Assembly: GCA_015680685.1 (NCBI GenBank)
Contig: MNCI01003975.1
Span: forward strand, 1,834,704-1,898,703
Origin: Gnetum montanum
Lineage: Eukaryota; Streptophyta; Gnetopsida; Gnetales; Gnetaceae
Direction: 5' to 3'
Length of the DNA: 64,000 bases
A model generated the notes under the pieces. It saw nothing but the letters and a program-made list of their open reading frames with translations, ran no database searches and had not been told where the DNA came from. The position numbers were made by a program, and so were the translations under genes. The number at the start of each line of letters is the position of its first letter. Position 1 is the stretch's first letter. Shown in pieces: positions 60,101 to 62,474 of the stretch.

Positions 60101-62474
60101 GGATTTTTTGATTTTATTCTGTTTTTCCTATCATAAAAAATGTTTATATTTTTTGTAGTGTTGATTTTTCCTGAACTTTTACCGACTTTTTCAAGCACCC
60201 GACAAAATTGTTTTACTGACTTTTTAATCATTACTTCAGAGTTGTGCTAAATTGTTTACTGATATAGACCACCAGATTTACTTTTGGTTTATTTAGAGTA
60301 ATTCCAGTTTTTACATCATGTTATAGCCACTGATTCCCTTCATGTATGCTATTTAGGAAAGATGTGTTTTCACAGAATGCATTGATAAACATCCTTTTGG
60401 CTTGTATAGATGTTCTTAAATGATAGCCATAATAGTTTAGGCTCATACTTTTAGGTTGGCTGGAATTGAAAAACGCTCAATATTCTACCTATTACAAGGT
60501 TTTCTTTGTATTCATGTTGAAGTCATTTGATTATGCTTTTCTTTGGATTTTTGATACAACATTAATTCTTTTTGTCATCGCTGATTGTGAATAGATCCTA
60601 AGTTCTAGTTGATTCTTGTTCGATATCATACCTCTAGCTGAAGTAGATTGCAAATAACTTTCTTTTAAAATTGTTTGTAATTAGTCATGCTTGTTTACTG
60701 ATTCTAGAATCTTGATGGTTCATGGTGTTTTCATTCATGGGTTGAGTTAAAACTTGAATTCAATCGTGTTTCTTATTGAATGCAATGCTTGTTAAAATCA
60801 TCAATAAGGAGTTTTTTTTTTTAATTTTTCTTTTTTTGCTGTTAGTTTCCTTTGGCCTGTATATGTTAATTTGACTTCATTTCAGGTTGCTTTACAACTT
60901 GTTCGTAAAAGTGGGAGTTTGTCAACTTCTGCTGAAGAGAACAATAAAAAACAAGAAGCCGGTGAAGCTGAAATTTTAGATTCTGGTTTGGATGACAAAT
61001 ACAAGACTTCTACAGAAGAACATCATCATGAGGGGTTGATGGTTTCCGAAGATGTTGATGACTCTGGCAGCATTGACACATTAGTTCTGCCACATGATCC
61101 TGCAGACGAATCTACCAGATCTGACCTGACTATTGAATCTGAGGTAGTGACCTTATAAGTGCTTCAAGTAATTTCCACAAATACTCTGCTTTTTCAGAAT
61201 ATTCATTTTGTTTTCTCTGATCATTGTTTTCCCGTACATTTCTCTTAGTATCTTGTCAATTTGTTTTCGGAATTGTTGCTTATGTGAAAATGATAGGAAT
61301 GTTCAAAGATTATATCTAGTACTACAATGAACTTTCTTGTCGCAAAATTTGCACTGGGTTTGCCTTAAAGATGATATGTTCTGATAGGGCAGATAGCTGA
61401 TTTACAGGATAGAATGATTTCATTGTTGATTTTGTGCTGCGCATTTTAATCTACTGATCTGCACATTTTCATATTTTCATAATCTTTTGTTTGTGATAAG
61501 TTGGCCATTAATAACCTTTTTCCTACCTCTTAGAGCAAGGAAACGCACAATGAGGCAATAAAAACAGAAATGGAGAAGATTGTGATCGGCACTTCGAATC
61601 TTGCTGATTATGTTGGAAAGCCAGTGTTTCATGGAGAAAAGATTTATGATCGAACACCTATTGGGGTTGTCATGGGTTTGGCATGGACTGCAATGGGTGG
61701 TTCGACACTATATATAGAAACCACCTGTATAGAGCAAGGTGAAGGTAAGGGCTCGTTGCAACTGACAGGGCAGCTTGGAGATGTCATGAAGGAAAGTGCT
61801 TTAATAGCTCACACAGTAGCCAGATCTATTTTAGCTGAGAAAGAGCCAGACAATCAGTATCTGGCAAATTCGAAGCTTCATTTGCATGTACCTGCTGGAG
61901 CAACACCAAAAGATGGGCCAAGTGCTGGTTGTACTATGATTACATCCATGCTTTCTTCAGCGATGAAGATGCCTGTTAAAAATGAGACTGCAATGACAGG
62001 AGAAGTGACCTTGACTGGTAGAGTTCTTCCTATTGGAGGGGTGAGTTTATATTGAATTTATCTCTGTTAAGCTTTGTTGTCTGTTGACTTCTATGATAGT
62101 TTAGCTTAAGGGAGATAGCTGAGCTGGACCATGTTTCCTGCATTTTTAAATTGACATTTTTATTTTATTCAAAATTCATGGATTGCCTATATGAATGCGT
62201 AATATTTTTACCTCTCCATCTTTAACTTTGGAAATATTTAATGCTTCCAATGGGATTTTAATTTCTACATGTATAGGTCAAGGAGAAGACTGTTGCTGCA
62301 AAACGAAGTGGAGTAAAGCGTGTCATATTTCCTGCAGCAAATAAACGGGATTTTGACGAGCTAGCAGAAAATGTGAAAGAGGGTCTTGAGGTTCATTTTG
62401 TTGATACATACAATGAAATTTTCAAAATTGCATTCACCGACGATAAAGAGGTAGACAAGTTACCCCCGCAATAA
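1779..62474 (+). CDS. LON1: ATP-dependent Lon protease, organellar LON1-like (3' part, 13 exons)
   Basis: The exons are 1779-1844, 1959-2045, 2301-2340, 2489-2660, 40090-40214, 44602-44732, 44863-44967, 45098-45211, 55035-55202, 55298-55399, 60886-61143, 61534-62040 and 62277-62474. All junctions are GT-AG and the phases agree, giving 690 residues and a stop. Family knowledge: Lon is a homohexameric AAA+ serine protease that degrades damaged and regulatory proteins in mitochondria (and in some plants chloroplasts). Visible landmarks are [15 protein letters not shown] before the AAA+ module, Walker A GPPGVGKT (44622-44645), Walker B LVLIDEID (44941-44964), the catalytic Ser in PKDGPSAGC (codon 61921-61923), and a Lys 43 residues later in VKEK (62286-62288), the same spacing as Ser679-Lys722 of E. 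coli Lon. About 250-300 N-terminal residues, including targeting information, are upstream. It resembles plant LON1 rather than peroxisomal LON2, because it has the LON1-type linker and lacks a C-terminal SKL. Confidence 0.96.
1959..2045 (+). CDS. LON1: Lon exon b
   Basis: This exon encodes 29 codons beginning [18 protein letters not shown] and ending [11 protein letters not shown], a signature just before the AAA+ module. It is phase 0, with acceptor TAACAG and donor AAG|GTATCT. The intron before it is only 114 bases. Confidence 0.95.
2120..2170. repeat. 17-bp tandem repeat, three exact copies
   Basis: The unit GAGTGCTGACATATGTT occurs at 2120-2136, 2137-2153 and 2154-2170. It lies in the 255-base intron between Lon exons b and c, 75 bases after the donor site. 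No known function; slippage duplication is the simplest explanation. Confidence 0.9.
2301..2340 (+). CDS. LON1: Lon exon c
   Basis: This 40-base exon encodes [13 protein letters not shown] plus the first base of a Gly codon (phase 1 donor G|GTGAGA). It continues the KAIKKELG motif of the previous exon. Confidence 0.94.
2489..2660 (+). CDS. LON1: Lon exon d, start of the AAA+ module
   Basis: This exon encodes [38 protein letters not shown] and [18 protein letters not shown], the conserved Lon segment that leads into the ATPase domain. It ends in phase 2 (TACAG|GTTTTT). The codon is completed by the first base of the exon at 40090, so the joined reading is LPWGRYSEENFDV, colinear with plant Lon. 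The following intron is 37,429 bases. Confidence 0.96.
3020..3280 (-). mobile_element. Possible poly(A)-tailed retroposon remnant
   Basis: On the minus strand this is a roughly 245-base open segment with no recognisable motif. It ends in an A-rich tail (a T9-type run at about 3030-3039 on +) and has a purine-rich, higher-GC composition unlike the AT-rich intron around it. A 5'-truncated LINE 3' end or a processed sequence would look like this, but I found no matching copy elsewhere in the window. Confidence 0.35.
3281..6040. other. Intron sequence, nothing recognised apart from a short tandem duplication
   Basis: AT-rich intronic DNA. The open frames here (for example 5048-5314 and 5254-5586) have low-complexity hydrophobic translations and no family motifs. 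The one local structure is the 50-base tandem duplication at 5231-5330. Confidence 0.5.
5231..5330. repeat. 50-bp tandem duplication, two diverged copies
   Basis: The block TTGTTTTTACCTTTTGCC with flanks GAAGGGA recurs with an exact 50-base offset (5231-5280 and 5281-5330). A few substitutions separate the copies. Confidence 0.75.
6090..7170 (+). pseudogene. Ty3/gypsy chromovirus integrase and C-terminal fragment (I)
   Basis: A mostly open frame at 6129-6788 reads [24 protein letters not shown] (first catalytic Asp region), [28 protein letters not shown] (second Asp) and FEGQTKV in place of the usual GQTEV. This is the Ty3 integrase zinc and DDE core order. Stops at about 6786 and frame changes follow. 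Frames around 6902-7160 carry a tail that ends DDAIWVHE, the end of a chromodomain. The element is 5'-truncated: protease, RT and RNase H are absent and the integrase begins at TATTGGCC about 6101. It is dead by truncation and frameshift. Confidence 0.8.
7239..8170 (+). repeat. Probable 3' LTR of chromovirus fragment I
   Basis: The segment starts TGTTATAGGGACACC directly after a purine tract (GAAGGTTGGGAGAGC, 7224-7238) and just past the chromodomain end, where a 3' LTR is expected. Its first 45 bases also occur, diverged, at about 6041-6075 just upstream of the integrase fragment. The interior is rich in GTTGCA/GTTGTGA words. The right boundary is a guess because no partner LTR or target duplication was found. 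Confidence 0.5.
8171..8946. other. Intron sequence, nothing recognised
   Basis: AT-rich spacer between the chromovirus LTR and the next LTR element. No motifs were identified on either strand; the short open frames (8414-8626, 8723-8929) are not recognisable. Confidence 0.5.
8947..9629 (+). repeat. 5' LTR of the non-autonomous element
   Basis: 683 bases, TGTTAAGC...CTAACA, immediately followed by the primer-binding site. It aligns end to end with 12962-13632, except that the last 25 or so bases differ between the copies. Confidence 0.85.
9630..9645 (+). promoter_or_regulatory. Primer-binding site (tRNA-iMet type)
   Basis: TGGTATTAGAGCAAGG directly abuts the 5' LTR. It differs by one base from the common plant primer site TGGTATCAGAGC, which is complementary to the 3' end of initiator methionine tRNA. 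It fixes the LTR end and the + orientation of the element. Confidence 0.85.
9684..12790 (+). pseudogene. Gag-like or accessory ORF remnant (globular part, coiled coil, Pro-rich tail)
   Basis: Decayed + strand frames run through the interior. 9684-9878 is basic ([16 protein letters not shown]). 10640-10912 reads as a compact domain with [20 protein letters not shown] and [14 protein letters not shown]. 11589-11804 continues with [20 protein letters not shown]. About 11940-12470 is Glu/Lys-rich and predicted helical ([20 protein letters not shown]). The end is Pro/Ser-rich around 12540-12680. No zinc knuckle was seen. The order resembles the ORFs of some plant retroelement derivatives that carry a DNA- or transposon-associated globular domain, but I do not recognise the family and give no function. 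Confidence 0.5.
12952..12961 (+). promoter_or_regulatory. Polypurine tract
   Basis: The purine-rich GAAGGGTAG directly precedes the TGTTAAGC start of the right LTR, the expected place for plus-strand priming. It is short and carries a T, so this is a positional call. Confidence 0.6.
12962..13632 (+). repeat. 3' LTR of the non-autonomous element
   Basis: 671 bases homologous to the 5' LTR. It starts TGTTAAGCTTAAGC and ends near GATATAAAGCA. A clean target-site duplication is not visible, so the exact end may be off by a few bases. Confidence 0.82.
14002..15046 (-). pseudogene. RTE-clade LINE fragment a (3' part of ORF and tail)
   Basis: On the minus strand the 3' end is the standard plant RTE ending: a GTAGC..CCCCATTTTGTTGGGAC stretch, then a GAT/ATG trinucleotide tail (CAT/ATC run at 14002-14018 on +). 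Upstream frames give [24 protein letters not shown]-type C-terminal residues and RT palm pieces, with many stops. The 5' end is cut off at the tail of fragment b. The family encodes an AP endonuclease and reverse transcriptase; nothing here is intact. Confidence 0.82.
15047..16315 (-). pseudogene. RTE-clade LINE fragment b
   Basis: A minus-strand frame at 15360-15893 has [20 protein letters not shown] (the palm and thumb after the catalytic motif), [40 protein letters not shown] and [16 protein letters not shown], the RTE C-terminal landmarks. The FADD box itself is deleted between [11 protein letters not shown] and DIVLV. The trinucleotide tail (ATCATCATCGTCGTCGTC) is at 15047-15065. Upstream sequence extends to a region homologous to NYKRIKLM and ends at about 16315 by 5' truncation. 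It lies head-to-tail with fragment a. Confidence 0.85.
16316..16787 (+). other. Intron sequence, possible degraded copia 3' end
   Basis: No readable protein. The last bases are a short purine tract (TTGGGGG, 16781-16787) just before a TG-starting LTR-like segment, so part of this may be the degraded 3' end of a copia element. Confidence 0.35.
16788..17250 (+). repeat. Copia-type LTR (solo or 3'), partial
   Basis: It starts TGTTGATGTGTAAAGCC after TTGGGGG. There is a TATA box TATATAAG at 16976-16983, then the leader-like TTTTTCCTGCATAGGGTTTC (17060-17079). The CATAGGGTTT(T)CCAC string is typical of plant copia LTRs downstream of the transcription start. The right end is uncertain and no partner LTR is in the window. 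Confidence 0.5.
17251..17744. other. Intron sequence, nothing recognised
   Basis: AT-rich spacer with no frame or repeat that I can assign. Confidence 0.4.
17745..18410 (+). pseudogene. L1-type LINE 3' end, + orientation, 5'-truncated
   Basis: The 17770-18045 part is homologous, in opposite orientation, to 18650-18915, the 3' coding end of the next LINE: both read a Glu/Gln-rich coiled-coil-like tail with EEQ.KQF and a final AILDAIHA. What follows is a G/T-rich 3' UTR with a poly-G run and an AATAATAAAA-type signal at about 18381-18391. No start of ORF2 is present. Confidence 0.6.
18272..18291. repeat. Poly-G run, 20 bases
   Basis: An uninterrupted run of 20 G in the LINE 3' UTR. The true length is uncertain because such runs are often mis-sized in sequencing. 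As written it could form intermolecular or intramolecular G-quadruplexes. Confidence 0.9.
18640..20950 (-). pseudogene. L1-type LINE ORF2 3' half with C-terminal extension
   Basis: Reading right to left on the minus strand: post-RT region [18 protein letters not shown] and [15 protein letters not shown] (20445-20627, the conserved region after the RT), then a linker, then a zinc-binding zf-RVT-like motif [19 protein letters not shown] (19980-20040). Next comes a segment with [20 protein letters not shown] (about 19690-19750). The last part is a long Glu/Lys/Gln-rich coiled-coil-like stretch (18960-19290; [31 protein letters not shown]). The 5' half (endonuclease and RT palm) is missing, cut where an LTR fragment begins at about 20955. 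Several stops and frameshifts. Confidence 0.75.
19790..20072 (-). repeat. Left arm of a 283-bp inverted duplication (LINE zf-RVT region)
   Basis: The reverse complement of 19790-20072 matches 21406-21688 over the same length of 283 bases at roughly 90 percent identity, for example GAAATTGTGCAACACC and CACCCACCACCAATACAACT. The arms are separated by 1,333 bases holding the rest of the LINE and an LTR fragment. Confidence 0.88.
20955..21391 (+). repeat. LTR fragment, partner of 32922-33339
   Basis: It aligns in direct orientation with 32922-33339 over about 430 bases: AAGTGTCA.TAAGT.GGCTGC, CACTATTGCATGACA, AATAAAATTGAGATTT. Both end in ATTTCA. The TATA position, TATATAAG in the other copy, is degraded here to TATATTAA. 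The 5' end is missing compared with a full LTR. No primer site follows, because the inverted LINE arm begins 14 bases later, so this is not the intact 5' LTR of the downstream gag-pol relic. Confidence 0.75.
21406..21688 (+). repeat. Right arm of the 283-bp inverted duplication
   Basis: A + strand copy of the LINE zinc-motif region (right arm of 19790-20072). It ends abruptly at GGATGTTGA and is then joined to unrelated Ty3 gag-like sequence. Confidence 0.88.
21710..23940 (+). pseudogene. Ty3/gypsy gag relic (element II)
   Basis: Decayed + strand frames upstream of a pol relic in the same orientation. Pieces include a Lys/Glu-rich N-terminal part (about 21,720-22,080), a Ser/Pro-rich stretch ([18 protein letters not shown], 22308-22361), a capsid-like region with [20 protein letters not shown] (about 22,780-22,840), and a Gln/Arg-rich tail ([20 protein letters not shown], 23741-23804). 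No intact zinc knuckle was seen. A partial internal duplication (23011-23576) disrupts the middle. Identification rests mainly on position before the protease. Confidence 0.6.
23011..23576 (+). repeat. Interleaved internal duplication in the gag relic
   Basis: Block A (CCATGTGAGAGATGGGCTCA, from 23012) recurs 170 bases later (from 23182). Block B (ACAAAGATAGAAGTAGAAGA, 23142-23161) recurs 391 bases later (from 23533). The order is A-B-A'-C-B', as expected if a tandem duplication was followed by loss of C from one copy. Confidence 0.8.
24240..24830 (+). pseudogene. Ty3/gypsy aspartic protease (element II)
   Basis: A frame around 24470 reads [13 protein letters not shown], the retropepsin active-site loop (D-S-G). 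About 70 residues later is [20 protein letters not shown] (about 24,650-24,710), equivalent to the PIILGRPFL flap region of plant Ty3 proteases. In-frame stops and a frameshift at about 24,518 show it is not functional. Confidence 0.82.
25080..26060 (+). pseudogene. Ty3/gypsy reverse transcriptase (element II, Tat/Athila-like)
   Basis: Motif order along changing + frames: [16 protein letters not shown] (the lead-in used by Tat/Athila elements), [81 protein letters not shown], then [12 protein letters not shown] (FMDD catalytic box, about 25,817-25,840) and [16 protein letters not shown]. The DD pair survives. Several stops and frame changes elsewhere make it a relic. Confidence 0.88.
26100..26660 (+). 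pseudogene. RNase H domain (element II)
   Basis: This follows the RT connection in the same strand. ATFEWTREC leads in, [17 protein letters not shown] replaces the usual [28 protein letters not shown] and [10 protein letters not shown] match the conserved E.ELLAVV.AL.KFR box, VHIDHNA is the third catalytic Asp, and [14 protein letters not shown] closes the domain. Stops are present. Confidence 0.85.
26760..27975 (+). pseudogene. Integrase and C-terminal tail (element II)
   Basis: DDE order visible across frames: [18 protein letters not shown] (first Asp, about 27,112-27,165), [18 protein letters not shown] (second Asp, in place of SDNG), then [18 protein letters not shown] (Glu, about 27,373-27,425) and [20 protein letters not shown]-terminal tail with LKGPYI.HSS continues to about 27,975. 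Frameshifts and stops are frequent. No chromodomain was seen, which fits a non-chromovirus (Tat/Athila) type. Confidence 0.85.
27976..30040 (+). other. Non-coding stretch, probable LTR with TATA box
   Basis: This lies directly downstream of the integrase tail. A purine-rich GGGAGAGA occurs near 28044. A promoter-like TATAAATA at 29489-29496 is preceded by CATTGATGCATCC-type words and followed by a leader-like region. A long 3' LTR of element II would sit here, but no second copy exists in the window to prove LTR limits. Nothing else recognised. Confidence 0.4.
29489..29496 (+). promoter_or_regulatory. TATA box of a probable LTR promoter
   Basis: TATAAATA in an otherwise unremarkable AT-rich context, placed after ATTGATGCATCC words that also precede the TATA of the LTR at 32922-33339. 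Positional inference only. Confidence 0.4.
30045..32690 (+). pseudogene. Retroelement accessory ORF relic with Pro run and coiled coil
   Basis: Broken + strand frames in a consistent order. A globular part ends [20 protein letters not shown] and [19 protein letters not shown] (about 30,755-30,880). A CCA-repeat encoding an eight-proline run follows (30958-30980). After a decayed middle comes a helical, charged stretch (32190-32385: [20 protein letters not shown]), then a hydrophobic segment to 32604. The PSLI..LC pattern recalls a globular domain often annotated as a putative plant transposon protein; I am not sure of this. It may be the internal region of a non-autonomous LTR element whose 3' LTR is 32679-33339. 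Confidence 0.5.
30958..30980 (+). repeat. (CCA)n microsatellite
   Basis: 23 bases of CCA repeat encoding consecutive prolines inside the accessory ORF relic. Confidence 0.9.
32679..33339 (+). repeat. LTR, 3' of the 30-32.7 kb relic
   Basis: The right two thirds (32922-33339) match 20955-21391 in direct orientation. The probable start is TGTGAAGATTTC at 32679, just after the relic ORF; it ends AATATTTCA. It contains a run of ATTGAYGCATCC-like words (about 32,940-33,025) and a TATA box TATATAAG (33043-33050). The left boundary is inferred, as the partner copy is truncated. Confidence 0.65.
33043..33050 (+). promoter_or_regulatory. LTR TATA box
   Basis: TATATAAG after CCTCTTGAAGCC, conserved in position with the degraded copy at about 21079. 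Confidence 0.6.
33340..33669. other. Intron sequence, nothing recognised
   Basis: AT-rich sequence between the LTR and the LINE. No assignable features. Confidence 0.4.
33780..34870 (-). pseudogene. LINE reverse transcriptase (fingers and palm)
   Basis: Minus-strand pieces: SDKAPWLDD in place of the KAPGPDG motif, [36 protein letters not shown] (the RPI.L.N..YK box equivalent), [18 protein letters not shown], and [17 protein letters not shown] near 33,838-33,885 (the QGDPLSPYLF box). The catalytic Y/FADD box is not present before the sequence ends. Confidence 0.82.
35035..35700 (-). pseudogene. LINE AP-like endonuclease
   Basis: Frames at 35237-35494 and 35035-35316 give [20 protein letters not shown] (the catalytic GDFN region with Gly changed to Arg), [14 protein letters not shown], then a TWSNKRKG-type stretch and RIDRI, which is the order of plant L1 endonucleases. 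A stop and frameshift separate the pieces. Confidence 0.82.
36077..37084 (-). pseudogene. LINE ORF1 (gag-like, zinc-knuckle protein)
   Basis: The N-terminal frame 36740-37084 is Gly-rich and charged. The middle (about 36,440-36,640) has a [13 protein letters not shown] stretch like the RNA-binding DUF4283 domain of plant LINE ORF1. The 36077-36439 frame ends with a zinc knuckle [14 protein letters not shown], in which the second Cys of CX2CX4HX4C is Tyr. The reading is interrupted by the poly-C/N artefact at 36087-36121. Confidence 0.78.
36087..36121. other. Assembly gap: 34 C followed by one N
   Basis: A run of 34 C directly followed by the window's only ambiguous base. Real sequence on either side is LINE ORF1, but continuity across the run is not assured. 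Confidence 0.9.
37091..38412 (+). pseudogene. Ty3/gypsy chromovirus integrase with chromodomain (II)
   Basis: It starts mid-pol. 37030-37353 reads [39 protein letters not shown] and [14 protein letters not shown] (integrase zinc region, one Cys changed to Tyr). Next is [21 protein letters not shown] (first Asp), then a stop and frameshift, then [17 protein letters not shown] (Glu region, E changed to K) and [20 protein letters not shown] (37579-37893). The C-terminal frame 38197-38412 has [20 protein letters not shown] and [20 protein letters not shown], a chromodomain. Family role: integration, with the chromodomain guiding target choice in chromatin. Inactivated by stops. Confidence 0.88.
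38425..38439 (+). promoter_or_regulatory. Polypurine tract of chromovirus II
   Basis: AAAGAGTAAGGGAGA immediately before the TGATGAGAACATC start of the 3' LTR, 13 bases after the chromodomain stop. Confidence 0.75.
38440..39180 (+). repeat. 3' LTR of chromovirus II
   Basis: 741 bases starting TGATGAGAACATCAACCC and ending GATTATTAAACA. Position after the purine tract and TG..CA ends support an LTR. The interior is rich in GAGTTGCA/GTTGTGAGT words like the LTR at 7239. There is no partner LTR in the window. Confidence 0.7.
39652..39718 (-). mobile_element. tRNA-like SINE head (second family)
   Basis: On the minus strand: a D-arm-like TAGTTCACTTGGTTAGTGC, a stem-like GTGGCTTGTGACC, then B box GGTTCAATCC about 35 bases on. 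This is the layout of a tRNA-derived SINE 5' region or a degraded tRNA pseudogene. No acceptor-stem pairing is evident, so it is not called as a tRNA gene. Confidence 0.5.
40090..40214 (+). CDS. LON1: Lon exon e
   Basis: It completes the Ser codon begun at 2660 and encodes [40 protein letters not shown] and H, ending in phase 1. Acceptor ATGGCAG, donor CATG|GTAAGT. This is the region just before Walker A. Confidence 0.96.
40215..44601 (+). other. 4.4 kb Lon intron
   Basis: Apart from a 206-base tandem duplication near its 3' end I recognise nothing. 41,900-43,700 is less AT-rich and has Cys/Ser-rich minus-strand frames (42995-43291) with no known motif; it could be a decayed element. Confidence 0.6.
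43911..44322. repeat. 206-bp tandem duplication
   Basis: 43911-44116 is repeated at 44117-44322 with an exact 206-base period. By eye there are about four substitutions (for example TAGGTT/TAAGTT and AATAATGTT/AATGATGCT), roughly 98 percent identity. It sits 280 bases upstream of the Walker A exon. Confidence 0.95.
44602..44732 (+). CDS. LON1: Lon exon f (Walker A)
   Basis: It encodes [40 protein letters not shown] and EIK. The P-loop GPPGVGKT is at 44622-44645. Acceptor ACGTAG, donor AAG|GTACAT, phase 1 to phase 0. Confidence 0.97.
44863..44967 (+). CDS. LON1: Lon exon g (Walker B)
   Basis: It encodes [19 protein letters not shown] then [16 protein letters not shown]. Walker B LVLIDEID is at 44941-44964. 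The [10 protein letters not shown] pore-loop segment is fully conserved. Acceptor TTTCAG, donor AAG|GTGATT. Confidence 0.97.
45098..45211 (+). CDS. LON1: Lon exon h
   Basis: It encodes [38 protein letters not shown], the second-region-of-homology approach. Acceptor ATGCAG, donor AAG|GTGAGT. The next intron is 9.8 kb. Confidence 0.96.
45212..46557. other. Intron sequence, nothing recognised
   Basis: This is the first part of the 9.8 kb intron (45212-55034). No frames or repeats that I can assign. Confidence 0.5.
47005..47164. promoter_or_regulatory. Cluster of palindromic AAGAYRTCTT sites in the LTR
   Basis: Six to seven near-identical 10-14 base palindromes in 160 bases: GAAAGACGTCTTTC (47005-47018, perfect), AAGACATCTT (47027-47036), AAGATATTTT (about 47048), AAGACATCTT (47081-47090), AAGATATCTT (47101-47110 and 47136-47145, both perfect) and AAGATGTCTT (47155-47164). 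They lie 100-270 bases upstream of the LTR TATA box, where LTR enhancers sit. The binding factor is unknown. Confidence 0.6.
47271..47278 (+). promoter_or_regulatory. LTR TATA box
   Basis: TATAAATA after GAGAAGC. The inverted copy has TATAAAAA in the equivalent place (complement of about 54,320-54,328). Confidence 0.6.
48160..49482 (-). pseudogene. LINE ORF2 C-terminal extension: W-rich domain, linker, coiled coil
   Basis: The open minus-strand frame 48862-49482 (206 codons) reads [20 protein letters not shown] (end of the zf-RVT region), [38 protein letters not shown], then [20 protein letters not shown] and [14 protein letters not shown]. It continues into 48441-48968 (Ser/Gly-rich) and a helical Glu/Gln-rich end. 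The PK.ASG.VPKS.L..(L/M)WQD signature recurs in the LINE at 18640-20950 and partly at 55750-59400. L1-type plant LINEs normally stop soon after the RT zinc motif or RNase H, so this extension is unusual. Function unknown. Confidence 0.65.
49400..50900 (-). pseudogene. LINE RT 3' part and zinc-binding region
   Basis: Minus-strand pieces: TYLGLPLYD and [15 protein letters not shown] (about 50,100-50,280), the post-RT motifs; [15 protein letters not shown] (49,650-49,700); and a degraded Cys/His region before [20 protein letters not shown]. The palm with the catalytic Asp pair is deleted, because [11 protein letters not shown] joins almost directly to [10 protein letters not shown]. Confidence 0.75.
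51000..51720 (-). pseudogene. LINE endonuclease
   Basis: Minus frame 51076-51339: [39 protein letters not shown] and [12 protein letters not shown], the C-terminal half of the L1 endonuclease with the SDH catalytic box. The N-terminal half is at 51,350-51,720 ([10 protein letters not shown] just right of 51,360) in another frame. Confidence 0.85.
51918..54013 (-). pseudogene. RTE-clade LINE c, carrying a SINE insertion
   Basis: The 3' tail of CAT repeats is at about 51,923-51,947. Minus-strand landmarks: [18 protein letters not shown] and [27 protein letters not shown] (C-terminus, 51942-52292); [60 protein letters not shown] (52742-52978); FAYN where FADD is expected (about 52,720); [20 protein letters not shown] and [14 protein letters not shown] (52980-53282); [20 protein letters not shown] (53605-53796). 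The SINE at 53249-53410 interrupts the fingers region. It is truncated where the inverted LTR begins. Confidence 0.88.
53249..53410 (+). mobile_element. tRNA-derived SINE, copy 2 (nested in RTE LINE)
   Basis: A box GTGATGGTAAGG (about 53256-53267), B box GGTTCGAGCC (53295-53304, matching the consensus GGTTCGANNCC), then a body shared with 52-216 and a T-rich end CTTTTATAG. The LINE reading resumes on both sides (NWRKN-type codons to the right, SPIYKNKGD to the left), which shows that the SINE was inserted later. Confidence 0.75.
54014..54759 (-). mobile_element. Solo-LTR-like copy (-), related to 46771-51822
   Basis: 746 bases. On the minus strand it begins TGATAAGGACATCACCC and ends GGTTCTGTATCA. 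It shares start, middle and end blocks with the + copy 7 kb away. No internal genes adjoin it. Confidence 0.8.
54760..55034. other. End of the 9.8 kb intron
   Basis: Short AT-rich stretch up to the acceptor TTGCAG at 55029-55034. Nothing recognised. Confidence 0.6.
55035..55202 (+). CDS. LON1: Lon exon i (sensor 1, Arg finger)
   Basis: It encodes [56 protein letters not shown]. The Asn of CTAN is sensor 1 and the Arg of LLDR is the Arg-finger position. Phase 0 both sides; donor CAA|GTAATA. Confidence 0.96.
55298..55399 (+). CDS. LON1: Lon exon j (sensor 2)
   Basis: It encodes [20 protein letters not shown] then [14 protein letters not shown]. The Arg of GVRNL is the sensor-2 residue of Lon. 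Acceptor CAACAG, donor AAG|GTTTGC. Confidence 0.96.
56050..56822 (-). pseudogene. LINE zinc-binding region and C-terminal extension
   Basis: The frame 56427-56822 has [19 protein letters not shown] (the CxxC..H..C zf-RVT-like motif) and [20 protein letters not shown], then the 56207-56455 frame [20 protein letters not shown] and [18 protein letters not shown]. This extension aligns with [20 protein letters not shown] of the LINE at 47581-51735, and a [11 protein letters not shown]-type stretch follows left of 56,207. Confidence 0.7.
58284..58991 (-). pseudogene. LINE endonuclease
   Basis: It opens with [12 protein letters not shown] (the MKILSWNCRG start typical of plant LINE ORF2) and ends with the TSDHQ catalytic box. 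Frameshifts occur between about 58,514 and 58,800, where GDFNQ-like codons (about 58,595-58,615) are visible. Confidence 0.84.
59640..59775 (-). mobile_element. Short RTE LINE 3'-end fragment (d)
   Basis: TCATCCTAGCCTTTATCCTAGTTAC followed by AAGAGCCAAATAAGT parallels the 3' ends of RTE copies a, b and c (TCATCCTAGCCTTGTCCCAAC ... AAGAGCTAGAT), but it is strongly diverged and lacks the trinucleotide tail. Confidence 0.45.
60886..61143 (+). CDS. LON1: Lon exon k (linker between ATPase and protease)
   Basis: It encodes [20 protein letters not shown] and then 66 mostly acidic residues ([18 protein letters not shown]), ending LTIESE. This matches the variable acidic linker of plant LON1 between the AAA+ lid and the protease domain. 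Phase 0; acceptor TTTCAG, donor GAG|GTAGTG. It is likely disordered. Confidence 0.93.
61534..62040 (+). CDS. LON1: Lon exon l (protease domain with catalytic Ser)
   Basis: 169 codons: the linker end [18 protein letters not shown], then [97 protein letters not shown]. The catalytic Ser is in PKDGPSAGC (61921-61923). The first in-frame ATG (61570) is not a start, because the frame is open and conserved upstream to the acceptor CTCTTAG at 61533. Donor GGG|GTGAGT. Confidence 0.97.
62277..62474 (+). CDS. LON1: Lon exon m (catalytic Lys, C-terminus)
   Basis: It encodes [40 protein letters not shown] and [18 protein letters not shown]. If the exon is read through, VDKLPPQ and a TAA stop follow at 62472-62474. 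The catalytic Lys is the second Lys of VKEK. An alternative donor DDKE|GTAGAC at 62451 would exclude VDKLPPQ (see 63489-63533). Plant LON1 homologs end a few residues after the equivalent of TDDKE, so either ending is plausible. Confidence 0.93.
   Translation, partial: VKEKTVAAKRSGVKRVIFPAANKRDFDELAENVKEGLEVHFVDTYNEIFKIAFTDDKEVDKLPPQ

Larger units (their letters stand above)
55400..60885 (+). other. 5.5 kb Lon intron
   Basis: The left 340 bases and the stretch 59,780-60,885 are AT-rich with nothing recognised. The middle is a minus-strand L1-type LINE and a short RTE tail. The acceptor TTCAG ends at 60885. Confidence 0.85.

Noticed and set aside
61570-62055. An ATG-started 161-codon frame as an independent small gene
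   Set aside because: It is the Lon protease exon: the frame is open and conserved upstream to the acceptor at 61533, and it runs past the donor at 62040.
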